In this document: piece by piece, positions 18,698 to 27,385 of the stretch
Numbering within the stretch: position 1 is the first letter of the stretch
Layout of the letters: each line of letters opens with the position of its first letter
NCBI RefSeq assembly: GCF_014698825.1
Contig: NZ_JACJTT010000020.1
Location: 1-64,000, forward strand
Length of the DNA stretch: 64,000 nucleotides
DNA from: Richelia sinica FACHB-800
GTDB lineage: Bacteria; Cyanobacteriota; Cyanobacteriia; Cyanobacteriales; Nostocaceae
Reading direction: 5' to 3'
Notes under the pieces: model-generated
Told to the model about the DNA's origin: nothing
Databases searched by the model: none
The model's input: only the letters and a program-made list of their open reading frames with translations
Program-made: the position numbers and the translations under genes

Positions 18698-19351
18698 TTA
18701 AAATTCATACTTAGAAATAACAGCAGTTTCGTTATGTGCAGCAGTAATCCAATTTTGCACGGTAGGTAATGATAAAATAGCGTTTGCATATTCCTGAGCA
18801 ATATCATTTAACTGCACGCCATAGGTCAAAAATCTCAGCACGACTGGTGCAAACATAGCATCAGGAATGGTAAAATCACCAAATAAAAATTTACCACCTG
18901 CACCATATTTTTGTCGGCATTCTTGCCAAATTGTCGTAATTCTATCAATGTCTTTTTGCACACCTAAAGCGAAACCTCGACCTGGATATTTTTTGCGGCA
19001 ATTCATCGGCATATTTTGACGTAAAGCTTGAAAGCCAGAGTGCATTTCTGCACTGATAGAACGTGATAATGCTCTAGCTGCTTTATCTGGTGTCCACAAT
19101 GGTATATCTGTAAATGTTTCCGCTAAATATTCACAAATGGCTAAGGAATCCCACACTTTGAGGTTATTATGCAAGAGGACAGGCACTTGTCCTGAAGGAG
19201 AATATTTTTGCAACAACTCCCTTGATTCAGGAGTGTAAAGAGAAATAGAGATTTCTGCAAATTCTAAGTTAAATTGTTTCATCAATAGCCAAGGACGCAG
19301 TGACCAAGATGAATAATTTTTGTTACCAATAATTAAAGTTAATTGCGTCAT
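18698..19351 (-). CDS. Glutathione S-transferase family protein
   Basis: 217 residues with a thioredoxin-like N-domain (LIIGNKNYSSWSLRPWLLMKQ, about 5-25, with SSWS in the catalytic position) and the cis-Pro motif SGQVPVL. DSLAICEYLAE, which binds the glutathione gamma-glutamyl group, follows. The C-terminal half is the helical GST domain (FGDFTIPDAMFAPVVLR). Typical of the bacterial GSTs that open with NKNYSSWSLRPW. Detoxification is the likely role; the specific substrate is unknown. Confidence 0.9.
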   Translation of the reverse strand: MTQLTLIIGNKNYSSWSLRPWLLMKQFNLEFAEISISLYTPESRELLQKYSPSGQVPVLLHNNLKVWDSLAICEYLAETFTDIPLWTPDKAARALSRSISAEMHSGFQALRQNMPMNCRKKYPGRGFALGVQKDIDRITTIWQECRQKYGAGGKFLFGDFTIPDAMFAPVVLRFLTYGVQLNDIAQEYANAILSLPTVQNWITAAHNETAVISKYEF

Positions 19352-19666
19352 ATGTTTGGGTATTTTAGATGATGTTACCTATAATTAAGGGGTATCACAC
19401 GAGGCAATAATATTTGGTTATGTTAATATATGTAATTAATTTATTCAACAAATGATGCCAATGATTATCGTGGCTATAATTTACTTAGATACGGGACTAG
19501 ACATATCATAATCATTGCTCATAAAATTTGAATCAGAGTTTATTTGTTAAAAAAGTAAAAATTTCTTTGCTTGCCGATACATCAGAGGTAAATTCCCCAT
19601 CCATCAGTTACATCTGATGATTTTTCCACAGATAAAAATTGATTTACTCAAATGATTTGAGCCAAT
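19352..19666. other. Divergent promoter region, no gene
   Basis: An AT-rich spacer of 315 bases between the GST gene (minus) and the acetyltransferase gene (plus). I see no RNA gene or repeat. It should contain the promoters of both genes. Confidence 0.5.
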
Positions 19667-20080
19667 ATGAATTACCAAGTTGTGAGCCATCTCAATGAAC
19701 AACAAATTTTGACATTGGTGGAATTATATCAAAATGAATTCTGGAGTAAAAACCGCAAGTATGAAGATGTCCTCAGAATGTTGAAGCATTCAGATATTAT
19801 TATTGCTTTGTTAGATGAGGATGAACAATTAATTGGATTCAGTCGCATTTTGACAGACTTTGTGTATAGAGCAACGCTATATGATGTGATCATTAGTCCT
19901 AGCTATAGAAATATAGGGTTAGGTGCTAAATTATTAGAGACGGCAATTAACCATCCCCAGTTAAAAGATGTAGAAACTATTGCTCTTTATTGTTTGCCGA
20001 ACATGATTCCATTTTATCAACGTTGGGGGTTTAGCACAAAGACAAATGGTCTTCAGTTGATGTATCGATGTTCACAGTAA
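19667..20080 (+). CDS. GNAT family N-acetyltransferase
   Basis: A 137-residue GNAT protein. Its acetyl-CoA binding motif A is VIISPSYRNIGLGAKLLETAI, and the family C-terminus IALYCLPNMIPFYQRWGFS is clear. It lies 16 bases upstream of the broken cupin gene, with which it must once have formed an operon. The substrate is unknown. Confidence 0.85.
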   Translation: MNYQVVSHLNEQQILTLVELYQNEFWSKNRKYEDVLRMLKHSDIIIALLDEDEQLIGFSRILTDFVYRATLYDVIISPSYRNIGLGAKLLETAINHPQLKDVETIALYCLPNMIPFYQRWGFSTKTNGLQLMYRCSQ

Positions 20081-20096
20081 TTTAAGGATAAGATAA

Positions 20097-20300
20097 ATGA
20101 TTATTAATTTAGCCACAGCGCCTGAAAGAACAACTACAGTTTATCCCCAGGAATTCAAACATTTGGTTGCAGGTAGAGTCAAACAAGCTGTGGGTAATGC
20201 TGCTGGATTGAAAAATTTTGGTGTTAATTTAGTTACCCTGGCACCAGGAAGTTGTTCAGCCTTAAGACATTGGCATATCCGTCAAGATGAGTTTATTTAT
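20097..20300 (+). pseudogene. Cupin gene, 5' half, interrupted by insertion
   Basis: The first 68 codons encode a cupin N-terminal half ending in the metal-site motif HWHIRQDEFIY. At about 20300 the frame leaves the cupin and runs into IS sequence, stopping at 20333. The missing half (beginning IQGEATLITNAGEQ) lies in the same orientation and compatible frame at 27124-27385. Joined, the two give a normal single-domain cupin of about 154 residues. A segment of about 6.8 kb therefore separates two halves of one gene. Confidence 0.85.
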
Positions 20301-20733
20301 AATAGACCTCTTGCAGAATCGTTTTTATGGTAGGATAAGGGTTTTTACTTGAATACCAATGAAATGGGATAATTGGAAAGGTTGATACATGGGAGTTGGG
20401 TAGGAGCTATCGCCAAAAAAAGAGTAAACTAAATTCTATACATTGCCCTAATATGAGGTGATGAAGAAATGAATTATCAGTGCATCCAAAAGTTAAATCC
20501 AAGAGCCTTTAAACGTCGCTGTGGAGTCAGAAAAAAGACTTTTAAGAGAATAGTTAAAACTATCAAATCATTCCAAGCAATTAATAAACACAGCCGGAGC
20601 GGGGCGAAATCTCTGTTAGGTATAGAAGAACAAGTTTTGGTGACTCTGGAATATTGGAGAGAATATCGCACTTACTTTCATATTGCTACCAGTTGGAGAG
20701 TATCAGAATCAACTATTTGTCGCATTGTTCATC
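20301..20733 (+). mobile_element. Left IS remnant (IS5-like) with transposase N-terminus
   Basis: The IS begins just after the cupin break and has about 165 bases of leader. A transposase ORF starts at the ATG at 20469 (about 88 codons) with a HTH segment (KTFKRIV...TSWRVSESTICRIVH). The transposase matches the HTH_Tnp_4/DDE_4 type of IS5-like elements. Identity to the right-hand copy ends at about 20733, where the sequence switches into the 3'-truncated ABC transporter gene on the other strand. The catalytic part is absent. Confidence 0.8.
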
Positions 20734-22062
20734 AGCAACGCGTGAGTATAGCTGTGCCAAGTCAATCGCGCGTAAATCTTCTCCGTTCCACAGAATCTCG
20801 CCACTACTTGGATCGTACAGGCGACAGAGTAACTTAGCTAGAGTTGTTTTCCCCGCACCATTTTCCCCAACTAAGGCAATCATTTGCTGCGGCTGAATTT
20901 TGAGGTTGATGTTGTCTAGAATCTTGCTGTTGCTACCTGGATAAGCAAAAGATAAGTTCTTGATTTCGATTCCCTGTTGATTTGTTAACAACAGATTAGC
21001 AGCAGTATCCCCCCTTGAGGCTAACAATAACCGCAATTTCGGCTGTAGTTCTAATAATTGGAAAATCGGACGAGTACCCAAAACCACATCATACAAGTTA
21101 GACCCATTATTAATCAGTAAAAACAAACTCTGGCGCACTTGTAAAATCAAACCTGCATAAAGTGCTAAATCTCCTAAAGTATAAATTCCGCGTAAAGCTC
21201 CGATAACAACATAAATGTAGGGTAAAGCGGTTCCTAATCCATTCACCATTGACCAAGAAATTACCAGCACCGTCCCTTTTTTGCGGATTTGCTGCATCGA
21301 TTTAAACATGGTCTGGAAAAGACTTTGCCACCGATTCAGCAATAAAGGTTGTAGCTGAAATAAGCGTAATTCTTTGGCATAAGCTTCACCCACCAAGACA
21401 TCCCGATACAAGTTCATTTGGCGGACAAGACTCGCCTGAGTTTCTTCGACTTCCCAACTTTTTTTGCGGTAAGTCAATTCCACATAAATCGCTGGTGTAG
21501 CAGAGGTAAATAAAATTAACGGTATCCACCAGGCAATTGAGCCAGAGAGCAAAATAGCGGGAATTAAAAGAAAAAAACCATGCAAAGTTGTAATTACAAG
21601 CAAAGATAGTTCCTTGAGCCGTTCTATTCCTGTTTATGCCAGTTGCACCAAGTTCAATAATTCGGGTGTTTCAAATAAGGCGATATCCGTAAAATTAGCA
21701 ACTTTATTCAGCACAATTCCTTGAGCGAAACCTTGCACGCGATCGCGCAGGGAAGAAAAAACAAAGTTGGTAATCCCATTTATTGGTTCGGTTAATAAAT
21801 TAAGTAATATTAATCCGCCAATGCTACCAAGTAACAGTGGCTCTTGGAGGATAAGAGCGAGGGAGCTTACTGTTGTAAACTTCCCTAATAAATGGGAGAT
21901 TTGGTCAATAATAATTTTGTTGAGAAACAGTGAAATTGCTGGGCTAGAACCACTAATTAGAGTTAAAAATATTAGAGTGCGTAACTCAGTAGATGCTGAC
22001 TGAATTACTAACAGCAGGCTACGCCGAAAAGTTTGAAATAGGCTGGGTTTGCTCGTTGGCAC
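20734..22062 (-). pseudogene. Lasso-peptide ABC exporter (D protein), broken by a stop and truncated
   Basis: Residues 1-142 (22062 to 21637) encode the first membrane helices of an exporter-type ABC protein. A single in-frame TAA (21634-21636) interrupts it, and the same frame then continues through the rest of the membrane domain. Walker A (GENGAGKTT) and the start of the ATPase domain follow. The reading frame is cut at about 20734 by the IS junction, so the Q-loop, LSGGQ signature and Walker B are missing. It should be about 600 residues; only about 443 codons remain. In lasso clusters this gene exports and often confers immunity; here it cannot work as a single chain. Confidence 0.85.
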
Positions 22063-22184
22063 TCAAGGTTAAATAATGTCTTTTATTTAGATATTCTAAT
22101 TGACAATAAATATTCTTGAATTTATCGTCCATTTTATTTCAAATGATCCACAATCGAGTTGTAGAGACTTTCGAGTTTGTTACT

Positions 22185-22364
22185 ATGTTTAAGCAAAATT
22201 TAGAGTCTTCAACAGAGCTGCTAATACAGCTAATCAAAACCGAGAAACGACTTCCTTATCGTCAACCTGAGATTTACTCTTTTGGTTCTCTCGAACAAGT
22301 TCAAGCTTACTACAGAGGTAGTATGTTTGACGGGCCTAACAGTCCTTACAATTACAATGGTTAA
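22185..22364 (+). CDS. Predicted lasso-peptide precursor (A)
   Basis: 59 residues from the ATG at 22185; in-frame starts at 22143 (ATG) and 22116 (TTG) would lengthen the leader. The leader contains YRQPEIYSFG, matching the lasso recognition motif YxxPxLxxxG. The usual Thr at leader position -2 is Gln (EQVQA). The predicted core is YYRGSMFDGPNSPYNYNG: Asp8 (codon 22329-22331) is at the right distance from Tyr1 for an 8-residue macrolactam ring, leaving a 10-residue loop and tail. The B and C enzymes follow 1.6 kb downstream on the same strand. The call rests on motif and context. Confidence 0.75.
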   Translation: MFKQNLESSTELLIQLIKTEKRLPYRQPEIYSFGSLEQVQAYYRGSMFDGPNSPYNYNG

Positions 22365-22412
22365 TTTTTTAACTGAGGAATTGACCAAATTAAATCAAAG
22401 ATAATGTCATAG

Positions 22413-22450
22413 TTTGTAGCTGCGCTATAACATTCAAGCGCAACTACAAA
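22413..22450. terminator. Inverted repeat between the lasso precursor and pentapeptide genes
   Basis: A 13-bp stem with one mismatch (22413-22425 with 22438-22450, TTTGTAG...CTACAAA) lies between the two convergent genes. It probably acts as a bidirectional terminator, although the T tract is weak. Confidence 0.5.
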
Positions 22451-22454
22451 ATTT

Positions 22455-23531
22455 TCATAAATCATTCTTCGGACAACCAGATATCTTGCCATTAGGTAGG
22501 ATAGTGTTACAAAGCTTGGCTTGATTTATAACTGCTCCTTTAGCGCGTGTGAGATTAGCGCGTGTAAGATCAGCGTTTGTAAGATCAGCGTTTGTAAGAT
22601 CAGCGTTTGTAAGATTAGCGTCTGTGAAATTAGCATTGGGCAGCTTGGCATCTATCAGATATGCACCAGACAAGTTGGCATCTATCAGATATGCACCAGA
22701 CAAGTTGGCATCTATCAGATATGCACCAGACAAGTTAGCATCTATCAGACGAGCATCTGTCAGATCGGTGCTACTCAGAAATGCCTTTTTCAAATCAGCC
22801 TCTGTGAAATTAGCCTTTTTAAGAATAGCTCTTGGTAACATAATCCTTTCTAAGTTGAGACCCCTATTTCTTTCTAACGCACCAAGATTGATTTCTTCTA
22901 AAAAAGATTCCCACTGTTGTCCTCGTCGTATTTTTGGATCGAATATACTCTTGAAACCTAATCCTGCCTGATCCAAAAAAGATACTACGAATTGTCGTCG
23001 TTCTGGATTATTTTGACCTATATACCTACAATTCCAAAAAGGTTTTTCAAGTTTTGGTAAAGGTATACAAAAACCGTCATCTTTGCTTAGAGAACGTAAT
23101 GCGTTTTCTGTTACAGAAAGTGCAAGACTTTTTACTTGATTATATTCATGTTTATATCTTAACTCGTCAGGTGACAATGCTGTATTTGTATTTTCTTTTT
23201 TATCTAGAGATTTTAAATATTTATAGTGAAAAGTATCCTCAATCAAGAGTTTTTCCATTGAGGCAATATATTTATCTACTAACTCATCATAATATCGCTG
23301 TTGCGAAATGTGATTACTTACTACAGTCCCTATCGTACCTAACATAGCACTTAGGGTTAATCCTGGTACTATGTAAGTAGAAAATATTTTTTTAGTCCAT
23401 TCACAATATTTATTTGGTGTTTTTCGCTTTGTTTTTGAACTAATATCTGGCTCTGATTCTTCATATAAAACAAAAATATCAAATTCATTATTTTCATCAC
23501 TTGCTTTTGTATTTCTGTCTTTGTTTTTCAT
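22455..23531 (-). CDS. Membrane-anchored pentapeptide-repeat protein
   Basis: 358 residues. After an acidic cytoplasmic start there is one hydrophobic segment (about 50-72, IVPGLTLSAMLGTIGTVV), then a helical linker. Residues about 230-340 are tandem A(D/N)LxX pentapeptides (ANLSGAYLID, DANLTNADLT), predicted to form a right-handed quadrilateral beta-helix. Pentapeptide proteins such as McbG and AlbG protect DNA gyrase from peptide toxins. Its place inside the lasso cassette makes an immunity role conceivable, but pentapeptide proteins are abundant in cyanobacteria. The repeats are nearly identical at DNA level, suggesting recent expansion. Confidence 0.85.
   Translation of the reverse strand: MKNKDRNTKASDENNEFDIFVLYEESEPDISSKTKRKTPNKYCEWTKKIFSTYIVPGLTLSAMLGTIGTVVSNHISQQRYYDELVDKYIASMEKLLIEDTFHYKYLKSLDKKENTNTALSPDELRYKHEYNQVKSLALSVTENALRSLSKDDGFCIPLPKLEKPFWNCRYIGQNNPERRQFVVSFLDQAGLGFKSIFDPKIRRGQQWESFLEEINLGALERNRGLNLERIMLPRAILKKANFTEADLKKAFLSSTDLTDARLIDANLSGAYLIDANLSGAYLIDANLSGAYLIDAKLPNANFTDANLTNADLTNADLTNADLTRANLTRAKGAVINQAKLCNTILPNGKISGCPKNDL
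22549..22790. repeat. In-frame 15- and 30-base tandem repeats within the pentapeptide gene
   Basis: The plus strand shows three adjacent GCGTTTGTAAGATCA-type 15-mers and three to four copies of a 30-mer containing CTATCAGATATGCACCAGAC. They encode the pentapeptides on the minus strand. The near identity points to recent slippage or recombination. Confidence 0.8.
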
Positions 23532-23983
23532 AAAAATTACCCTTGCTTTATTAAAAGTAAATACTCTATTTTAACTTGAATCATGAGTATTCATGGATTG
23601 GCGATAAAATAAATCTCAATTCTTATTTTTACTAATGCTATTTTATGTTAGGTATAGCATCCACAAAAACAAACTTATATTTTGCTTACTTTAATTGAGA
23701 GGAGATTTTAAAAGTAGGGGCTTCGGAAACTTTTTTATTTATGTTGCCATGACACGTATTATGATTTCGACAACTTACATAATTTTTATTCAGGTTGTAT
23801 TTTGAAAAATCATCTTAAAGAATGAAATTAACTGATTTTTATTTTTACAACATCTTCTTAAAGAATGAAGTCAACTAAATAAACTTCAGTTAAAGTATGG
23901 TCGTTATAATTTACTAACAAATCTACAAATACCAAATAGATAATATTGAAAACAGTAGTAAACCAAAGAAAAGGAAAATATTA
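23532..23983. other. Divergent regulatory region of the lasso B gene and pentapeptide gene
   Basis: A very AT-rich spacer of 452 bases without an ORF of note. It contains two copies of CTTAAAGAATGAARTYAACT in direct orientation (23814-23833 and 23857-23876, 43 bases apart). These could be binding sites for a regulator of the lasso operon. Confidence 0.5.
23814..23876 (+). promoter_or_regulatory. Direct repeat, possible operator upstream of lasso B
   Basis: Two 20-base copies differ at two positions and start 43 bases apart, close to four helical turns. They lie 108 bases before the B start. No regulator gene is encoded in the cassette. The operator role is inference. Confidence 0.35.
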
Positions 23984-24781
23984 ATGGGTGAAAACGTCAG
24001 TTATTGCAGCCTTAATCGAGACGTATTTCTATTTCTGCAAGATGGATTCTCCCAAATCTTGGACTTTAAGCATGGGCAGTTTTATGGGCTGGATAAAGTT
24101 GCTACCTTAATGTTGTTACTTGTACTAGAAAAAGGAGTAGAAGAAACAGTTAACGAACTAACCAAAATATATGATGTAACTGAAGAAAATATTCGCTCTG
24201 ACTTAAATAAACTCTTAAAGGATTTAGAGCAAAAAAAGCTATTTGTTACCGAAATACAAACGCATAATTACATATTTAATTTGATACATTCTTGGTTAAG
24301 AATAACCAATAAAATTTTTAACAAAATCTTACTTTTGCTTTTAAAAACAGTCAGCGCAATTTTTCGTAATTTATTCAACCATGAACCAACCCCAAATCGC
24401 CTGACAGTTGAGCTATTGTTAAGCTTAAGTTGGCTCAGTTTTCGTCTACTCGGATGGAGTCGTACTCTTTCATTGTGGCAGCACTGGCATCGTGCAATTT
24501 CAACACCTGACACCACAGTAAGTACAGATGTCTTTCAAACAGTGGATCAAATGGTGCGGGAAGCTGCTGCTAGTAAACTTTTCTTACCAATGGTCTGTAA
24601 AGAACGCGCACTGGTTGGTTATCATCTTCTCCGTACTTTTTACGGCTTACCTGCAACTTTAGTTATCGGCATCGATCGCTATCCGTTTCAAGTCCACGCC
24701 TGGGTTGAGTGTAATGGCTTAGTTGTGACGGATGAATTAGCTCATTGTCAACCCTTTACCCCAGTTGTCAGATATTCCTAA
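23984..24781 (+). CDS. Lasso-peptide biosynthesis B protein (RRE + transglutaminase-like leader peptidase fusion)
   Basis: 265 residues. Residues 1-90 form a PqqD-like RiPP recognition element that should bind the YxxP leader. Residues about 140-265 are the B2 peptidase: Cys205 in MVCKERALVGYHLLR, His238 in FQVHAWVEC and Asp250 in VVTDE form the expected Cys-His-Asp triad. It would remove the leader of the precursor and hand the core to C. The B1-B2 fusion is the McjB-type arrangement; many other lasso clusters have them split. C follows after 20 bases, so they form an operon. Confidence 0.9.
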   Translation: MGENVSYCSLNRDVFLFLQDGFSQILDFKHGQFYGLDKVATLMLLLVLEKGVEETVNELTKIYDVTEENIRSDLNKLLKDLEQKKLFVTEIQTHNYIFNLIHSWLRITNKIFNKILLLLLKTVSAIFRNLFNHEPTPNRLTVELLLSLSWLSFRLLGWSRTLSLWQHWHRAISTPDTTVSTDVFQTVDQMVREAAASKLFLPMVCKERALVGYHLLRTFYGLPATLVIGIDRYPFQVHAWVECNGLVVTDELAHCQPFTPVVRYS

Positions 24782-24801
24782 AACCGACAGCGAGGACTGC
24801 T

Positions 24802-26622
24802 ATGAAAACCGGATTTGAAGTCATCCTAGAAGCAACCGGAAAGGCTGAATTTCATCTCTTTTCCCCAGCAACTTCCTTAGTAACGATCGCCCAAGACTTC
24901 GCAACAGAGATGGCAGTAGTGGTGATGGGACGAATTTATTACCAGGATGACTGGAAAACTCGCTTTCCCCAAGCATTTCCGCAGGACTTCGCCTCAGATG
25001 CAGCTTTGGCATTGGCTATTTTCCAACATTATGGCGCACAAGGTTTAGAGAAACTTGAGGGTGAATTTGCCCTAGTGGTTTTTGATCGCAAGGAATCGCG
25101 TCTTTTCGCTCTGCGAGATCCTCTAGGAAACTTTCCTTTGTACTGGACGCGCCACAACCAAACTACCTGGGTTAGCACTAATTTGCAATTATTAGCGCAA
25201 CGACTTCCCCAAGCTGCCATTAATAAAGACTTTCTCGCTTCATTCTTAATGTTTCCCTATGCTTTTGTCGAGTTAGCCACTGAAAAGACGGCATTTGAGG
25301 AAATTTACCGGATTTTACCAGGCACTCTCTTAGTATTTACTCCCAATGATCGGACAACAAAAATCTGGTCTTGGGACTGGATGAATCAAATTCAACCAAT
25401 AAAAAATATCACGCCCCAGGAAGCAGGTTTACAGTTTAGCTACCTTTTTCGGCAAGCGGTTAAACAGCGCATTCAGGAGGAGAAAATCGCCTCTCACTTA
25501 TCAGGAGGGATGGATAGCTCTTCTATAGTGTGTATTGCCCGCGATTTACTAGCCGCAGAAACCTTTCCCAGAAAGCTGATTACCCTTTCTTTGGTTTATC
25601 AAATGCGGAGTCTGGCAGGTGAAACAGATTACATTCAGATGGTGGTAGATCAGGGAGGCCCGATTGAACCACACTATGTTGATGGGGATGCAGCTCTAGA
25701 CTTCCAGTGGTTTACTCAAGAAATCCCTACCTATGACGAACCTTATCCTGGTTTATTCCACTTAGCAATGGAAAAGGTGCTGGTGGATGTAGCTGCTCAG
25801 TTAGGGGTGACGGCGATTATGAGTGGAGGGGGAGCAGAACTGATTGTAGAAGGAAATCGGATGCACTTGGCAGATTTGATGCGTCAAGGTCACTGGCACA
25901 AGGCTCTACAAGAGGCGCGTCAATGGGCTAATGCTAAAAACCAGAGCCTCTGGTCAATTTTATACCCATTTGGAATTGAGTCCTTAATTCCGCCACTGCT
26001 GCGAGAGGGTTTCCCAGCTTTCATCCGAGGCGGTTATGGACGCTGGCCAAAGTTAGGTTCATTTACCATTCCTCCTTGGATTCTTCCTGATTTTGCCAAG
26101 CAGCACAATATGTGGGGTAAGGCACTAGAGACTATACGTGAAATCAACAGATATCCGGTAGAGCAATCCTTAAATTTGCTAGGACTGCGAGCATCTGCCG
26201 GAAATTGGGCTGCTTGGTATCTTGCTGCACCTCTGGGAATTCGCATTTGCGAACCTTTCCTTGATCCGCGTCTGATTACCTACTGTCTCAGTCTCCCCAG
26301 AGAACAGAGAGAAATTCCTGGCGTTCCTAAGCCTCTGCTACAAGTAGCGATGGGCGGGATTCTGCCCGAACCAATCCGGACTCGGCGGTTCAAGGGAAAT
26401 TTCAACGAGGTTTATTGGCAGGGACTAGCCAAGAATTTACCCTATCTAGAAGAAATGGTGGGTAAGTCGCGGATTGATGAGTTAGGCATTTTCGACAAAC
26501 AGCAATTGATTCAGGCTATGCGACAACACGCGGTGGGGATTGGCGATGTGAGGAGTGGTAGCAGGATCAGTATTTCCTTGGCTGCGATCGCCTGGTTCGA
26601 CCAAATCAAAGGTGATCGGTAA
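24802..26622 (+). CDS. Lasso-peptide cyclase C (asparagine synthetase homologue)
   Basis: 606 residues from the ATG at 24802, preceded by a GAGG site; a longer start at 24745 overlaps B. The protein has the class B asparagine synthetase layout. Its N-terminal glutaminase-like domain starts MKTGFEV and lacks the catalytic Cys2 of true AsnB, so it does not use glutamine. The ATP-pyrophosphatase loop is SGGMDSSS (about residue 234). It should adenylate the side chain of Asp8 of the core and close the isopeptide bond with the N-terminal amine. No frame damage is seen. Confidence 0.9.
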   Translation: MKTGFEVILEATGKAEFHLFSPATSLVTIAQDFATEMAVVVMGRIYYQDDWKTRFPQAFPQDFASDAALALAIFQHYGAQGLEKLEGEFALVVFDRKESRLFALRDPLGNFPLYWTRHNQTTWVSTNLQLLAQRLPQAAINKDFLASFLMFPYAFVELATEKTAFEEIYRILPGTLLVFTPNDRTTKIWSWDWMNQIQPIKNITPQEAGLQFSYLFRQAVKQRIQEEKIASHLSGGMDSSSIVCIARDLLAAETFPRKLITLSLVYQMRSLAGETDYIQMVVDQGGPIEPHYVDGDAALDFQWFTQEIPTYDEPYPGLFHLAMEKVLVDVAAQLGVTAIMSGGGAELIVEGNRMHLADLMRQGHWHKALQEARQWANAKNQSLWSILYPFGIESLIPPLLREGFPAFIRGGYGRWPKLGSFTIPPWILPDFAKQHNMWGKALETIREINRYPVEQSLNLLGLRASAGNWAAWYLAAPLGIRICEPFLDPRLITYCLSLPREQREIPGVPKPLLQVAMGGILPEPIRTRRFKGNFNEVYWQGLAKNLPYLEEMVGKSRIDELGIFDKQQLIQAMRQHAVGIGDVRSGSRISISLAAIAWFDQIKGDR

Positions 26623-26843
26623 TCAGTTAATGAAAAATTTCTCCACCTCTAAAAGTTGAAAATACCAAATCAACCATTATTTTACTCGGATGAACTGTCC
26701 GTATTAGGCGGCTTTTTACAGACAGTTGTTAATGAGGATCTTAGCGGAGCGTTGACGAACTGGAAGTCGCTTCGCAAGCGAACAGGTGGTGTCAGGGACG
26801 GGCAATGGATGGCTGATGAAGTAACCAATACAATGACAGCCCG
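26623..26843. other. Unassigned spacer between lasso C and the right IS remnant
   Basis: About 220 bases with no recognisable gene. A nominal ORF across it runs into the antisense of the IS and has no known features. A GCTTCGCAAGCGAAC palindromic piece lies near 26769. It may be debris of a lost gene or of the cassette end. Confidence 0.4.
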
Positions 26844-27123
26844 CTTTTCTTTCCTGAGTAAAATTCCTTTTGTTTTCTTTTTGGACGTTCAATGGGGGTT
26901 TCAGTTACATCCATAACTACAACTTCCGGCTCTTGAGAGCCTGTGAGCAAGGCTTTTTTTCCGGGCAGACGAAACATTCCTGACTGCATCAATTCTGATT
27001 CTATGCGATGAACAATGCGACAAATAGTTGATTCTGATACTCTCCAACTGGTAGCAATATGAAAGTAAGTGCGATATTCTCTCCAATATTCCAGAGTCAC
27101 CAAAACTTGTTCTTCTATACCTA
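26844..27123 (-). mobile_element. Right IS remnant, internal transposase fragment in inverted orientation
   Basis: The minus strand encodes GIEEQVLVTLEYWREYRTYF through CRIVHRIESEL to VVVMDVTETPIERPKRKQKEFYSGKK. This overlaps the left copy and then continues into the first catalytic Asp region. Both ends of the IS are missing here: it joins lasso-side DNA at about 26844 and the cupin 3' half at about 27123. It is inverted relative to the left remnant, as in a composite transposon. Confidence 0.8.
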
Positions 27124-27385
27124 TATTCAAGGAGAAGCAACTTTAATTACTAATGCAGGTGAGCAAATTCTCAGTTTAGGAATGATGGCTGGTTTTCCCG
27201 CAGGTGAAGAAGATGGACATCATTTAGTAAATAAGTCTCAGTCAGTAGTAGTTTATTTAGAAATTGGGGATAGAACATCTGGTGATGAGGTCGTTTATCC
27301 AGATGATGATTTAATGGCTAAATTTAGTGCTGATGGTCAATGGATAATTACCCATAAAGATGGAAGTGAATATGCTAATTCCTAG
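27124..27385 (+). pseudogene. Cupin gene, 3' half
   Basis: Codons from about 27125 read IQGEATLITNAGEQILSLGMMAGFPAGEEDGHHLVN and onward to a stop at 27385. They supply the second half of the cupin barrel whose first half ends at 20300. The half has no start of its own. The reading frames join cleanly (FIY + IQGEATL), so removal of the insert would restore the gene. Confidence 0.85.

Noticed and set aside
22549-22790. CRISPR-like regular repeats
   Set aside because: The units are contiguous without unique spacers and encode pentapeptides in frame; no cas gene is near.
22549-22971. Several ORFs on the plus strand opposite the pentapeptide gene
   Set aside because: They arise from the repetitive pentapeptide coding sequence read on the other strand; their products are repeats of ASIRYAPDKL type with no features.
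24802-26622. True asparagine synthetase (asnB)
   Set aside because: The N-terminal catalytic Cys is missing and the gene follows a lasso B gene, so cyclase C is more likely.
26656-26916. 86-codon ORF after lasso C
   Set aside because: Its second half is antisense to the transposase fragment and the first half has no recognisable features.
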